Assembly (NCBI RefSeq): GCF_012273895.1
Contig: NC_052106.1
Coordinates: 3,968,001-4,032,000 of the forward strand
Length of the DNA stretch: 64,000 nucleotides
DNA from: Zerene cesonia
Taxonomy: Eukaryota; Arthropoda; Insecta; Lepidoptera; Pieridae
Direction of reading: 5' to 3'
Positions 22,653 through 36,424 of the stretch are shown in pieces. The first letter of the stretch is position 1; the number at the start of each line of letters is the position of its first letter. The notes below the pieces were generated by a model. It was not told where the DNA came from, ran no database searches, and saw nothing but the letters and a program-made list of their open reading frames with translations. Both the position numbers and the translations under genes were made by a program.

Positions 22653-25600
22653 GTAAGTTACTTTTTGTAATAAGTATCTTAAGTAGTTAGTACTATTATT
22701 ACATATTATATTATATTATATGATACTTCATCATAAGGTACATATACGGACCCTGGTGATAATTACTGTAAATATAGTTATTTTGTGCCTGACATACAAT
22801 GGAATTGTTATACGTTTAATGTTTATTTCTATGTATATTATGTATCGTAATTTGTTATCATCTTGCTATCTTTTCGGCGAATGTTAATTATTTATTTCCG
22901 TCTACATTCTATCTAATCGCAGACGTTACACTATTCGTTACGTTTCAATAGTTTGGTAATCATATTAACATTATGTATACACACATAACATAAATATTGT
23001 TCAATTTTTGAAATGATTTATTAAAGTTATTGATGTTACGTTGATTTAATTAATCCGTTAAATGAATTATTATTAACAGTGGCTAGCTAAATGAGCTGTC
23101 TTCATAAGTGATGTTAGGTGCAGTTATTTACAAAATGCAGTTTGTAGCGACTGCAATTTAGATCATGACTATACCTTGAATCTAATTTCGCCCAGCGAGA
23201 TTGAAGTAGATAGGTATAAGCCTAGATAAATGCTATAAATGGTGATAAGTACAAGCTAAACTGTCGGTACTTGTAAAATAATATATTATCATTTTGATAC
23301 AAAGCCTATCTACCTCAGTGGGTTCATGTTTTCGAATTGCTTACACAATAAACCACGCAAACTTTATTTGAAGGCACTTGACATTTTACATAATTCTTGT
23401 TATGCAGAGCAATTATTTAACAAATAATTATGACTAGATTTATTCGATTTAATTCATTAACTGGCCATTGCAATTGAATAACATGATTGCTTAGAATAAG
23501 ACAAGTTAACCAATCTTCGTTTATTTTTACTGTACCGTTTTTGTTCTTCCAGCTTCCTATGACCACAATGTTGCATACGTTTGCGGCTAGGGCAATATTA
23601 TTGTTATGTCAAAACCCACTATTAAAAATAACAAACAGTACACCAAGTGGGCTAATGATCTTTACCATCTGTCATCAGAGTCATCGGTCACAGTGCATAA
23701 TGCCCCCTGCATGTTCGAATCAATCAATGACAGATGCATAGTTGGTAAAATATACAGATTTAACTTATTGTCAGAATATAATGGATCATAATTCATTTTA
23801 AATTATTCAAATTGATTATTTGAACACTTTCCTCAAGGACGAGCTATAAGATAATGTATTGTTTTGCATATTGTTTTCGAGTTAATTATCAAATTTTAAA
23901 TAATTCACTATTAAAACTTTATGGGCACATCAATCAATGATAACACAGCTATAACATTAAAGAATTTCACGTCCTTTTGTAACTTACATTCTACGCTATA
24001 ATTACGTAAAGACAAGGACGTAATCGTGATATAAAATATAGTTTCATTGTTTAATAGTTTCGTCGCTAAATATAAATTATCGAGTAATTAATAATTGCTA
24101 CCTCACAAAATAGATAAGCTTATGTTCTCTTATATTTAATTACCACCAATAATTAGTTAATTAATCGTTAACAACATTGAGATGTCACGTAAATGTTGTT
24201 ACGTATAATGCATAACGTTACACGTGATCCACAGATACAAATTACAGCACGCTAGGTGAATGTCAAAATGACAGTACAAGAAATTTTATAATTATCCAGT
24301 TTAATATAAATTAATGAAGTAGGGACGTGTTAATTAACAAGAACCGAGTAATCTCCTACGAATTGCAAGACTAGGTAATGGGAATATTTCGCAAAAATTA
24401 ATTGAGTCTTAATTAAGTAGGTTCGCTGAAATTGAGTTATATTTCTGTTGAATTCAAATGTTAAATGATTTGGATTGTACAAGCCTTAAAACGTCAAATG
24501 TTGTTTTTACACAAAACTACTAACTAACTTTTAAACTAGCATCAATATGTACGTATATTAACAAACATCATTATTGCAAAATCATTTTCAAACAAGCTTT
24601 GATCACATAAAATTTGTAGACAAGTGGTTTTTATAATGACACGCATATTGTGTTTTGGAATTTTTCCCATGGCATTAGTTGAGAAATCAAACAGTTATAC
24701 CTTTCCCCTTTATTCCCAGGCGCGACAAAACTGTAATTTGGCACGCTAGCACACTAACCAGCATTAAAATCGTCACCTGTCAATACTTTCCTAATTGATG
24801 GATATCCATCACTTTCTTCCGTACTTCACGCGCATACTGCCGTCACACTCTCACGCGCTATTAATTGGGTTTGTTCCTTTTCGCCTCTCTTTTTTGTTGG
24901 CTACCTCTTCCTCTTTGCTGCAGTAATTTAGAAATGAATAAATCATTATCGGTGCGTCATTTAAATGTTTCACTTATTACAATAGCAATACAGTTTATAT
25001 TTGCGATGTCTATTTGTGTGGATTCGGCGCGTTTCCGATTACGCACGCGAAATGGAAACTGATCTTTGAATATGCATGTGCACGCATGACGTCGGATCAA
25101 CTGAACACTTCCAGGCATAAATGTTTATTATTCAGTATTCGCTTTTGGGGTTAGTTAAAGCTACCGGACACTAAGAGAAATTAATTTAACAGTATCGATA
25201 ACTTATACCTTCCTGTAAGAATTTCCTATTCAAGCAAGTGTGCTACAAACCTTATTGAGTATTCTTGTATGCGTTCACCCGAAAACCGAATAAGCCAAAT
25301 ACATATTCCCATAATATTATTAACTTTCTTCTTAAGAATACGGAGAGTTAATTAGAGATGTATGAGAGCATTCGTGTGAATTTGTAAGTTATCTTTTTAG
25401 ACAACTAGCGGAGATTTATTACTAGAAAGAACAAGGGCCAATTAATCTTTATTATTTTCTGAGACTTTCAAAAATATTACCTTTTTTACGCTCGTAATTT
25501 GTTATTAGATCAATTTCCACTTCCGTAATCATCTTCATCACGTTCCTAAATAATTATAATAAGGTTGTAAGAAAGGAACAAGTAAAAAAAAAGCGGTTCG

Positions 25601-25754
25601 ATTCTAATCGAAGTGAGTGTCTGCAATTATTATTATCTGTGGGCAAATTATCTCAATACCTGCTAATTGACGGTATACAGACATCTCCCTCCCACATATC
25701 AAATATCCCACTTGAAAGCAATTTTGATAAAAGCGTAATGTCTTGATAATAATC
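22653..25754. other. Long non-coding stretch, probably intronic
   Basis: No gene, RNA gene or known repeat. A perfect 16-base palindrome (TGATGGATATCCATCA) occurs at about 24796-24811. If the donor at 22653 is real, this would be the first part of its intron. Confidence 0.4.
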
Positions 25755-25855
25755 TTAATAAATCTTTATTCCTGTATCCGATCTGAGGTCCGAGTGGGTA
25801 CGCAATGAATCACCTAGTGTTCGCCCACGGGCATACTTACCTCTACAAGTACTTC
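25755..25855 (-). repeat. Possible dispersed repeat with GC-rich core
   Basis: On the minus strand: GTAAGTATGCCCGTGGGCGA, ACACTAGGTGATTCATTGCG, TACCCACTCGGACCTCAGAT, CGGATACAGGAATAAAG. The wording is familiar from lepidopteran repeats, but no second copy occurs in this window, so the call rests on memory. It also contains AGAG/GTAAGT, a good minus-strand donor. Confidence 0.3.
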
Positions 25856-26264
25856 ATATATACATCTACTGTTACTTAAATGAATTTATGGCAATTCCAA
25901 CCTTATTAGCATTACCATAAAAGCTACTGCATGTATACTTTGCGCTCACCCCGAGGTCGGTCAGTGCACCTACTAACTAAATATGAAATTTTAATTCGTT
26001 GAACGACAACTGCTATCATTATCGAAGATTTTCTGAGTGTCTTACAACAATATCACCTATTCTATTGTATAGATTTTGCGTAACAATTTGTCTGTTTAAT
26101 ATTATAACGCTTGGCCATAAAAGGAATACAATTGCTAACACTTGTCGATAATTTAGTAGATTGTTGATTTCGTTAATAATATAATCGGTTCATTTCTTAA
26201 GCGTGTTCTCGTTTGCTCCGCTCGCAAATTGTATTAGTATTTTCAGTTTCACTTCTATTCCCAG
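25856..26264. other. Non-coding stretch
   Basis: No feature recognised up to the possible acceptor at 26264. Confidence 0.45.
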
Positions 26265-26334
26265 TAGGAAAGCTGTTGAGCTAGAATTTATGGGCACACT
26301 TTCTCTGACAGTGTCAGTCTACGTATATCCCAGA
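26265..26334 (+). CDS. Candidate 70-nt internal coding exon, weak
   Basis: Preceded by TTTCAGTTTCACTTCTATTC CCAG and followed by CAGA/GTAAGT. With entry in phase 2 the segment encodes 23 residues without a stop (RKAVELEFMG, then TLSLTVSVYVYPR), alternating hydrophobic and polar as in a beta strand. The frame also remains open on both sides (26203-26445), so the splice sites are not needed to explain it. Protein not recognised. Short AG...GT pairs of this kind also arise by chance. Confidence 0.2.
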
Positions 26335-29300
26335 GTAAGTTATCTTGTTCCGAGAAACACCAGTGCTATTAGTTCGCTTCAAATCAGGTCGCATTTGCTC
26401 CGCGAGGCATGTCAAGGGACCAAGGGGTGTTCACTGAATACTTAAGATGTTTGCTGGTAATTGTGGTTAGAACTTAGAAGTTTAGAACCTCTCTTGATAG
26501 ACCGAATGAGGTTGTTTTGATTTAGGAGACAAGAAATAAATAATTCTGAATAAGCAGGGAGATACTCCATAAAATTTCGAAGTTATTGGAATTGTCTCCC
26601 GCTTTGTGACCACGTGGGGTCGAATCGTGGGGATCATTATTATTGGTCTGTCCATTGTATTAGAGGGGCGCGTCTACACACTCATCAAAGTCACCGATAC
26701 AAACGTCTTGTATGTATGTACAAGGCTTAGGTATTTGTTTCACGTCAATCATAATATTGTGTATCACGCATTTATTATTTCTATGAATACTCGCATCAAT
26801 AATTAGAAGTTAAGTGCCTGTCATCTGCGTTTCATTCTGATATCGGTATATGAGTCAGTATTGTCATTGATCTCTCACATATTGAAGAATCGGAGATATG
26901 TTGCCGGACTATAAACTATTTGTTAATTTCTTCATATAGGTGGAATAAGAATATTCTCTTTATAATCTTAATTAAATAGCATAGATAAATAAATTTAGAG
27001 GAATATATATAAAGTAGGCAGTACCTAGGTATGCCTATGTTGAATTAATTTCCTAAACTTGCACGCTCACAATGAAATAAATTTGTTTCTTAAGTATTCC
27101 TTCCATTGAAGTTTGGAATAACATAAATATTTATAAGCTTACTTCCTCACGATCAATTATTTATGTAAATAAACAATCGATACTTAAATAGAGGTTCACG
27201 TTTTGTTATTTTTACCATGAAATACGTAAAAATGCTCCTTTGTACAATAGAATTACATACCTCAAATCAAGGCTTAAGAATCTCTCTCTGAAGATAAAAT
27301 ACTTCTTTTTCACGTCTCAGTGTGTTAAAAAAAACAACGAAGATCAGATACTTTTACTTTTCAGATTTCCCTCATTAACTAGAGCAAATAGAATTGAAGA
27401 AATCGTCCCAAATGCAGCATCATGATTGTACTATGAAACTGTAATTAAAACTCAAATTAGCAAATTCATCTAATGTTTAAATGGAGTGATTATCTCGCTA
27501 TTTCTCTGTATGATAATTCGATTTGCATATTTAACTGCAAGTAACCGGTGATTATGACATTTTTACTGATGCAAGATATATAAGTACAGTATAAAAACGA
27601 GTGTAGAAAGTGACCATTGCTACACGCCATCAAGATGTAGTTGGTATTTCTAAAATCTTTTTTGTTAGTGGCAACTAATGTCTTACTTTATTATCGTCTA
27701 TTTTAATTGTCGTAGTTTTCATTTTACTTTATTATTTTATCGTATTACATACTATAAGATCTTATACTTTTGACTTATCCGATTGTTTATCTATGATTGT
27801 ATATTTATATGTTTTACGTACAATAACAGCGTGGATCTTTATGTACTTGGTGATTTTCTTTTGACAAAAATTTTGGGTAATTCTCAATAAATTTTAACGG
27901 GCCTGAAAATTCTTCAAAGGTAGCCTTGAATGAAAGAGTTTAAACGAAAAGGATTTCATTTGCTACATTTCATACACTAATTGCTCAAAGGAAATTTAAA
28001 TAAAAGAAAGTATCGTTCATTCTTTAATCCTGTAATCGTTTTGTAGACTATGGATTTAAAAGCAAAAGCTTTGTTAACAGGTCATTAACATTGAGTAAAC
28101 ATAATGATAGCATAATGAATTATTGCTACAAGCTTTTTAAAGGAATATTTTATAGCTTCTAACAATAACACGAATGAAGTTGTAATCGAGTCAAAATCAA
28201 ATGTAATTTTCCTCTCAATTACTTTCTATTACTTTTATAAAATGTAACAGGCATTACGTGCATTCATGCAAAAGATAAACACATTAATTATCATTTTTCA
28301 CACTCCGCAGAACGTAATTTTTCTTCGCCGTAATGAAGATACACTTTTTCTTTCATTCGCCGATACGGAAAAATACACACAATTATCGACGATTGTTAAG
28401 AGTGATCGATAATCGGTAAATCGGTAAATGATTATGGCATAAGCTGATACGCATACTGCCCCTAACTCCATGGAATGCAATTGGCCCAACAATAACGTTC
28501 GCATGATTTTTATTGTTCGCATCTGTCATTCAATTCAGCCTTGTTCAATGGTTGCATCATACACACGGTTCGCCTCATATTATTTGAAATCTGAACCAAT
28601 AAATAGCGTGGTTATTTTTGCGCACGCGCTGCATTTTCGATACAGCTATTATATTTTTTTCCCCCACAATCGATTGCGTTTATTTATTAGTTTCGTTGTA
28701 TTAATAGGGTAGGATTTACGAGTGAGCTTGTATAGGGATTCGAGTTCCGTCTTGCTGTCAATGAACGCATTGTTGGTTAATCGTTAATTTTAAATAGCTC
28801 AACGATTTCATTACTTGAAATGGCTTCGTTAAACTTTTCTGAACATAAATTTTCACTGATAGCGATGTTTTTGTTACTCCATTTAATTGTGCTGTCGAGC
28901 GTTGTAGACGTAATATAGTTTTTTATTTGTTGTTGCATTAAACAGATTCTCACTTGAGTTGAGCTGTTAATTTGTGAAGATGTTTTTAAACTGTTCTTAA
29001 TAATCTATTTCGGGTTACATAACTGAACTCGAGTATTTTTAAATCAGAAATACAATGATTCATGTTTCGTGTTAATATTAAATACGTAATTTATAGGATC
29101 TTTATAAACATTTTATATTAGGTATCTATGCTGTTTGTTCACTGTAAATGAAAAGAAACTTTACCTATTATGAAGTTTGATGATGAGGTTTCACGAAAGT
29201 TACACATTAACAATGTATAAAATTTGGAACATGTGTAACTAAAATAACACCTACTTACTGTAACTTCAATAATTATGCCCGGAGCTGAGTAAAATAGCAG

Positions 29301-30001
29301 CGCCTGTGTGGGTACATGATTTTTATTATGTTTATTCCTATCATGTAATATATAAAAAGTAATAATATTTAAACATACTTCTAATAATACATACGCAATT
29401 TATAGGAACTCTATACTCATTTCTATGTTTTCAATAAGAGGTAATATTATTTTCTATTTGTAGAGATTTGTTTTAAATCCCGTAAGAATCAATAGGAATG
29501 TTTAGCTGAGGTTTAGTGATTTATAATCTCCTTTAAGACAAGACTTGTATACATTTAAAATAAAGAAATGATCCTCATTAGGAATTTTCAACTCGTAAGG
29601 CAATAACTGCGAATGGCAAATTTAATATATTAATATACCTACCAATATACTTTTTGTTACATCAAGTTTTGATCATAGTTTTAATAAAAAACAGAAGGTT
29701 AATAAATTATCAAGCACGGATGTCAATCACGCGTCAAAATTTTGTTATTTGACACGTAAGTTTTTATAGCTTTGTGTGCTTGTATTCTTCTACTGCATGA
29801 TTATACACACATACTATGATTTCTTTTAATAACCTAACTTGTGTTTGACATATTTCGATAATTTAATACTAACAATGGGGTAACTGGTATACCTAAACTA
29901 AAAATTAACAAATGCTAGCTTAATTAATAGATTACAATTAGATAAGTGATTCATAGATATCTTGCAAATATTTAGTACTTCCTACTGTATAGACAGTAGA
30001 C
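26335..30001. other. Long non-coding stretch
   Basis: No gene recognised. The interval at 28290-28690 is somewhat GC-richer, with CCAAT-type (ACCAAT, CCAACAATA) and palindromic strings and short frames on both strands. It could be a regulatory element, but nothing specific can be supported. Confidence 0.45.
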
Positions 30002-30062
30002 AGTAGCTTACTATATATACTATATATATATACTATATACTATATATATATAGACTATAGTT
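30002..30062. repeat. TA-rich microsatellite
   Basis: Irregular ACTATATATA units repeated over about 60 bases, preceded by two ACAGTAG units. Simple sequence expansion. Confidence 0.85.
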
Positions 30063-30177
30063 TATACCACTTGGTAAGCTGATGTGATATTACAAAAAGG
30101 AAGCATTCGTGTTATTTTAAAAATCTTTCATCATTAGAAAATTATATCTTCACTAACTAACATAAGCCATATATGTA

Positions 30178-30210
30178 CCACGGGCGAAACCAGGGCGAAA
30201 AGCTAGCCGT
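30178..30210 (-). repeat. Head fragment of a dispersed repeat
   Basis: CCACGGGCGAAACCAGGGCG then AAAAGCTAGCC: the reverse complement of the CTAGCTTTT...GCCCG head used by several families here. No body is attached on the expected side. Confidence 0.45.
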
Positions 30211-30324
30211 AAGTATAAAGAAGGTTATTTATATCTGAGCGTTTAGATTAACTTTCTACTCAAACAAAAAAATGTTCCGGTCCCGTAATGGAAATCTAAA
30301 TATCAGTGAACCAGATGTGAAATG

Positions 30325-30483
30325 CATCTGCCCCTTACCCTATAAGGGACAGAAGACTTCACTATCTGTTATTTCAGGCCATAGGTAATCTATCATGTTA
30401 ATCCAATCAAATCGATTCAGGAGTTTTTAGTTGAAAGAACAATGATATTCGAATGAAGACGTACCTCCGCATTTATAAAATTA
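30325..30483 (+). repeat. Degenerate family A-like repeat body
   Basis: Ordered weak matches: CCTATAAGGGACAG, AGGTAATCTATCATG, CAAATCGATTCAGGAGTTTT, GTTGAAAGAACAA, CCTCCGCATTTATAAAATTA. These correspond to the GGTTCAGTAGTTTTT, GTGAAAGAGTAACAA and CTTTCGCATTTATAATATTA blocks of family A but are heavily mutated. Confidence 0.5.
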
Positions 30484-32899
30484 ACACAGACCATATACAG
30501 ATGCTAAAAATATAACTATATAAAAGAGATTATATCAAAATAACCATAGCATAAAATAAATGAAATTGTTATTTTCGGCATAAAATGGCCGCAAGAATTT
30601 TTCGCACATTTTGTTTTGCAGCTAAATGTGATAAATCTCGTTTGAATTTAAAATTCAAAAATATTTTATACGCTTTCATATTCTAACAAATATTGGCTTG
30701 GATGCGCGAAAAACCATACTGGTCGGAAAATTCCGTGAAATCCATTTTCAACGTGATCCTGTTGGAACTCGAATTTTCTAGTGTATAGCGTATGTTTTGT
30801 TTCTAGTTTGCTTGGATATGTTTTCATTTGTTTTCAATTCATATTGTTTTTTAACCTATTTGTTAATTGTCGAGTTCTATTCCATGATAACTGTATTGAT
30901 TGCTATTCCATGCTAGCACAATTCAATTGAATTTATTTGTCCGTAATGTATCCATATATTCATAATGTAGGTACCTACGCATGGTGCTAAAATTGGCATT
31001 TATAGTAATAAAAAAGTAGAATTTAAATGATTACTTGGATGTTGTATTGTATGACAGATTTTTTATTAAATCCACTAATACACAGTAAGGGCGGATCGAG
31101 TCGTTTGAACGCGACATAAAAACGAGGTCATCGGTTCATCACAAAAAGTTTTTTTTTATTTCTAATAAATTCATTCAAGAATAACGCATAATTTTAATAC
31201 ACATTTATATTTATCGAGGGGTGTATTGAGTCGTGTGATTTCGTATGAATTATGAATATTTTAGGGCTGATCTATTTTGTGAACGGTCATTGTTGAGTGT
31301 CCCCCATTCACTGTCCTGTTTGTCGTAGCGTGGTTTCAATGCAAATCATCCGTTAATAATCCATTATTCTTGCGTTATTTCGTCTACTTATTGAATTTTA
31401 ATGTTTGATGTGTATTAAAATCGATTTGGTTTCGCATTACTAACTAACCCGCTTGGTTTGAAAAGATGCTTTATGCAAATCGCTTTCGCAATAATCTAGT
31501 TTATGATACTAAAAATTAAATATACAAATTGAGTCCGAGTTTAGACGTGAATTCCTTTCAAGGGCAGAGAAACTAATATAAACGGAATAAAACGTAATAA
31601 CTGATCATGATCGAATTGCAATTTATCGATATTTCGATAAAACAAGCACAGCTACAGTTGTATTACAAATGAAAAGTAGCAATTTCCAGATGTCTATAGA
31701 TCCATCGAGATACTTTTACCTTACGGTACATTTTCAACGGTATAATAATCGTATTTTATCGGAATAACGTTAAAAATCTGATCACAAACGATTCAACTTA
31801 ATCGGAAATAATCGTGTATTGATTTTTTACTGATGGGGGAGACCGTATTGTATTGCTTTCGATAGAATGTTTGATTTTGGTAACCGTTATCTTTTAATGC
31901 TTAATCGAACGGATTTTCACCGCATTCTTCCGATGCATTTGTTGAGTGATTTTTGATCAACAGAAAACATGAAAAAAAAGAGGTGACTGTGCACGGTTAA
32001 AGTACTGGATTACCATTTACCTACTTACATAAAATATACCGATAAATATGTTTTACAAAGTAAATACATATTTGTCGGTAGTATTACTCAAGTTTTTATT
32101 TATATTGGGTATAATATAATCGAAGATCTACGAGTAATACAATATAATTGACGTCAACACATAAATTTAAATATTTAATGGGACGTCAGGGCGATGAGCT
32201 AAATTATCTGTTAATATAATTTGATCTTCTTCGTTAATCACCTTTGCTTATTAAGTTTTAATCTCGGCTTCTAAATTGAAAAGTAAATTGACATTGTTCG
32301 TAACAGTTTCACCTTCATCATTTAAACATTCAAGCTTTTAATTCATTATTAAAAGTAACCTTCATTTGCGACAATCTTCCAAATCGATAACTATTTACAT
32401 TATTCTACCGCTGTGGTTATAAAATTGTCAAATGCGCAGAAAGCCGGTGTACATTGGCATCTGCCATTCGTTGAAAGGTCAGCAAAAAATATAGGATAAA
32501 TATACTTTGAGAGTCAACATGTGCAGTACCGTTCCGACTTCCTTATATGAACATCGAAACACATCCGAGATAAAAATGCACACGATTGCCTATATTTTTA
32601 TTTCCAAAATCAATATCTACTGAAACATCCAGCGTATTTTAGTTTTACCATTGACGGGATGCCGATTGACGTCCCATTTCGACCTGATATAATTTCGTGT
32701 TGAACGTTTCGTGTCTTAATTATCGTATTTAAGAGAGATATATTTCCCCAAATAACATACAACAATTATTGCTTATGTTTTTATTTATAAGGTCGAGGTT
32801 GAAAAAGTAGTTTAAAATTCATTAATCATCATAATATCAATTGATTGTACTTGTGGATTTTATCTATTGTCTATTATATAATCGTTTGTATATTCAAGG
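30484..32899. other. Long non-coding stretch
   Basis: AT-rich sequence without recognised genes, RNA genes or repeats. Confidence 0.5.
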
Positions 32900-33028
32900 C
32901 GCCACTCGCGTGGGATCCGAGTAAAAAGCCTATGTGCTACTCCAGACTATGGTTTCAAATTTCATACAGATTCGAGAAGCTGTTTATCCGTTATCCGTAC
33001 ATACAAACCTTCACCTTTATTATATTAC
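32900..33028 (+). repeat. Degenerate family A-related repeat
   Basis: GCCACTCGCGTGGGATCCGA, GTAAAAAGCCTATGTGCTAC, TCCAGACTATGG, CAAATTTCATACAGATTCGA and CATACAAACCTTCACCTTTA follow the block order of lepidopteran repeats that read AAAAAGCCTATGTG...CCAAATTTCAT...ACAAACTTTCGC. A 109-codon open frame (32845-33174) overlaps it and is dismissed on that account. Confidence 0.55.
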
Positions 33029-34250
33029 CTAAGATTAATATTTGTATCACAAACATGACGAATACAACATTAGCTTTATACAAGAATAAGTCCTGTTTTA
33101 AAGTATTTAAAAAAAATATATCTATATTAATAGTTTTCATACTTTGGAAACATCATCAATGGACTATAATCTAGCTTCCACTAACATAAAAACCCTTGTA
33201 TATTTAAAATTATCACTTTCTTTACATAACCCACTCAGTTAAATTGGGTGACGATTGTGTAATGTATGGTATCTTATCGAAACGGAAAGGTCAGCGAATC
33301 ATTGTGTCGAGCTTCCTAACAATTAGAGACTAAATTACGATTACATTTACTATTGTTATTCTTAACATCTATTACCCATAAGGTCGTTTTCATGCTGCAC
33401 TATATTTGTTGACTTGAAAGTCAATATTACAATCTGTAATTATATAAAAATTATTCGCCAAATATAAGCTTACCGTAAAACTTGAGTGTGGTTCGACCGA
33501 ATTGGCTATTTTGACATGTTTAAGGCACTGCAATTAATGTTCTTATTAAGAGAAAAACGTACAAAGGGTGAAAGCCAGGGCGGACTGCAAGCTTCAAAAA
33601 TGTATTAAAATCAATCTTTGACAACTGCAAAGCAAGAAAATGTGTAAAACCAAGCTCAGATTATTACTACAATCGAAAGGGTAATCTCAATAACCACCTA
33701 GCTTACATAATTAAGATTTTCTCAGCCATTATAACTAAGAAGCCATATTACAACATATTATTACATAACATAATAAATAGTTTACCTGTGGTATGCCTCT
33801 GTATGCCTCTGATACATACAGTACCGCAAATTCAATCTTATATATAATGGAAGCTATGAATCCGATAGCCTTTGTTGGTTTGTATTACTCTGAATATAGG
33901 TACGGAATAATTAATGAATACCGCCTTCTTCCAGACATAACCATAAAGAAATATGTCTAAGTTTTCTATAGGATAAAAAATGTTTCATCAAATACGGATT
34001 ATGCATTATGCGTAAACCAATAGAAACGGATATTTTAATTGTTACGGTGTGGAACAGTTATATAATTAAACTGTTATACACCAAACATCGGACAAATTCG
34101 ATATTATCTTTTTTCTTTTGAGGTTAAGAGGTTGCTTATGGTCAATGTTTAATGCCATTAAGAAAAAGCAATCTATATCAAATTTCGCTTCATACCAGCT
34201 CATATAATGAATTCTGATGTCCATATGACGATTTACATATTCAAATTAGA
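33029..34250. other. Non-coding stretch
   Basis: No gene. GTATGCCTCT is tandemly duplicated at 33791-33810. Confidence 0.5.
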
Positions 34251-34453
34251 CATCCTACTACTATTATAAAGGCGAAAGTTTGTATGGATGTATGGATGTT
34301 TGTTACTCTTTCACGTAAAAACTACTGAACCGATTGCAATGAAATTTGGTACGTAGATAGCTGGACAACTGGAATAACATATAGGCAACTTTTTATCCCG
34401 ATATTCCAACGGGATACGGACTTACACGGGTGAAACCGCGGGGCGCAGCTAGT
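34251..34453 (-). repeat. Dispersed repeat family A, copy 3
   Basis: Minus-strand copy, well preserved: on the plus strand it runs from CTACTACTATTATAAAGGCG through TACGTAAAAACTACTGAACC-like blocks to GTGAAACCGCGGGGCGCAGC and TAG. Includes duplicated GTATGGAT units matching the CATCCATA units of copy 1. Confidence 0.85.
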
Positions 34454-36251
34454 TAATTATAAAACGTTATATTTCATATACAAACCCACGAAATATGCAT
34501 GGAATCCTTCATGTCTCACAGTCAACGCTCCTACAGGAACATTTTCATACGCATCCCGCCTACCTGACCATCTGACCCGGGAAGCGATCTCGAGATACGG
34601 TTAAAAGAGTGGGTAGCTCGTAAACCAACATGTCAGGAGAAATGTGTTAACTCTACGCTGTTTGTTTATCACGATATTCAGCTACTGTGACTACATTTAG
34701 AGGCAATAAAGTGCGGCTTGAACAAGACAGGGCTGTCTTGATATTTGTGAGGAGATAAGGGGATTTTTATATCAAACTAGTATGTTAGTAATAAATGGGA
34801 GTGCGTGCAATGTTAGAATGGATCTATTTATATTATATGTTCGTATTTAACTGAATGGTAACGAATAAGAATCACACGCGTCATACAATTATTCGAATAA
34901 CTGATTTCGATCGCGATTTTATCCGAGTAAATGATTTGTTCCTATTAATTCTAATGCTCCGTTGAGAATAGCAGTATGAAAAGTAGCCTTAGTTACTTCT
35001 TATTACTTTAGTTCCAGAGATTAGCTGGAGCAAACAAAAAATGTAAAAGAAAATGGCATAAGTAGTTGACGTGTATTGAGTTTAATAAAAAGCGGTTTTT
35101 TAAAATAACAAATAGACACTTCAGTTTTATTTATCGATATGAACATTGCAAATATGATTAATTTCTGATAATATAAGATAATAATTTATCTTTAAATATA
35201 AAAATAACGCGTTTTCAAGCTTGTTACAGCATTATATACTTGTAATAATCATACTTTGTATCCCGAGTATGAATCCAACAATAATTATTTTCCTATGAAC
35301 TTCGATCCTTTACGGTAATACATCATCTTTTAGATCGAAACTTTCTTAGATATCCACAAGTTTCACAATTATGAGCTTTATTACATTCTTAAGTCCTTGT
35401 ATACACGTTCTTCTTACTATTAATGTGAAAAAAATGGTACTTTATTTTCAAAAAATATATCTTCATTCTACAACAAAAAATATACTTTATCGCTTAAACA
35501 GTTTGATTCAAATTCGAAGAATTGAACATATTAACAGTAACATGATTACGTAGTATTGATTTAGGTAGGTAAGCTATTGGCCCACTACTGATTTAATATT
35601 TATAGTGTCCCAGTTTACTGTGTGGTAGTAACCTATTATTTTGCACAGCTTATACTATTGAGAACTGCTCAAAAGATAATAATATTCAACATCACATTTA
35701 AACGGAAGATAATCTATGAATTATACTTCTTTCTATTTAAATATTTAATTCAAATAAGTTTCGATGTAAATTAACACATTAGAATGAACAGTATAAGTGG
35801 AAATGTGTACAATTACGATTTTAATAAAATTTGTAATATAATTAATATTTAATTCTAAATACCCCTCTGTTAAGCTTACATAAGAGTTTTTGTGAATAAA
35901 GCCAAGTTTATTGTTTTTTTTTTTGTATATACTGTAAACTATTATATGACATAAAAATATGAGACTGTAAAATTCGTTTGTTTGCATGCGATAATCTCAA
36001 ACTACTAAAGCATTTCGATATTATACGCTATATGTGCTAGTCACGCGTAAGAAGCCGCGTATTTTCATTTTAAGTTTTTGATAAAATTATGCAGGCGTAA
36101 ATGAAATAGCGAAATTCAACATGTAGGTCAATGTCGCTGAGCACAGTTGTCGTAAAAATTATAACGAGCAGTTTGAAATTTAAATTGCAAATTAATAATT
36201 ATGTTAACGAATATATTTGAATTTTGAAGATTTGGTTTGTTAGAAGATACT
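34454..36251. other. Non-coding stretch
   Basis: No gene recognised. A slightly GC-richer patch at 34500-34620 has no supportable interpretation. Confidence 0.45.
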
Positions 36252-36424
36252 CCCTACTAATATTAAAAATATAAACGCATATCTGTCTGTATGTCTGTTA
36301 TCACGCTTGAACTAGTTATTATCCCGGAAACCCTACGGGAAAAAGAACGATGCGTTTAAAACCTCGGGACGGTATACTATTTCTCTTGACTACGTGGACG
36401 AAGCATTGGGTGGAAATCTAGTAT
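36252..36424 (-). repeat. Dispersed repeat family J
   Basis: Plus strand: CCCTACTAATATTAAAAATA, TCTGTCTGTATGTCTGTTA, ATTATCCCGGAAACCCTACG, GGACGAAGCATTGGGTGGAA, ATCTAGTA. This matches the lepidopteran repeat with AGCTTTCCGCCCGCGGCTTC at its head and ATATTAGTAGG at its tail, with the middle (the TTGATGAAATTTGGT block) deleted. Confidence 0.65.

Noticed and set aside
17267..32677. GATTGACGTCCCAT occurring exactly at about 17267 and 32664 (CRE-like)
   Set aside because: Several exact 14-mer coincidences are expected by chance in a 64-kb window.
32845..33174. 109-codon plus-strand frame
   Set aside because: Opens with TTG and its middle is a degenerate dispersed repeat; the remainder is AT-driven hydrophobic sequence.
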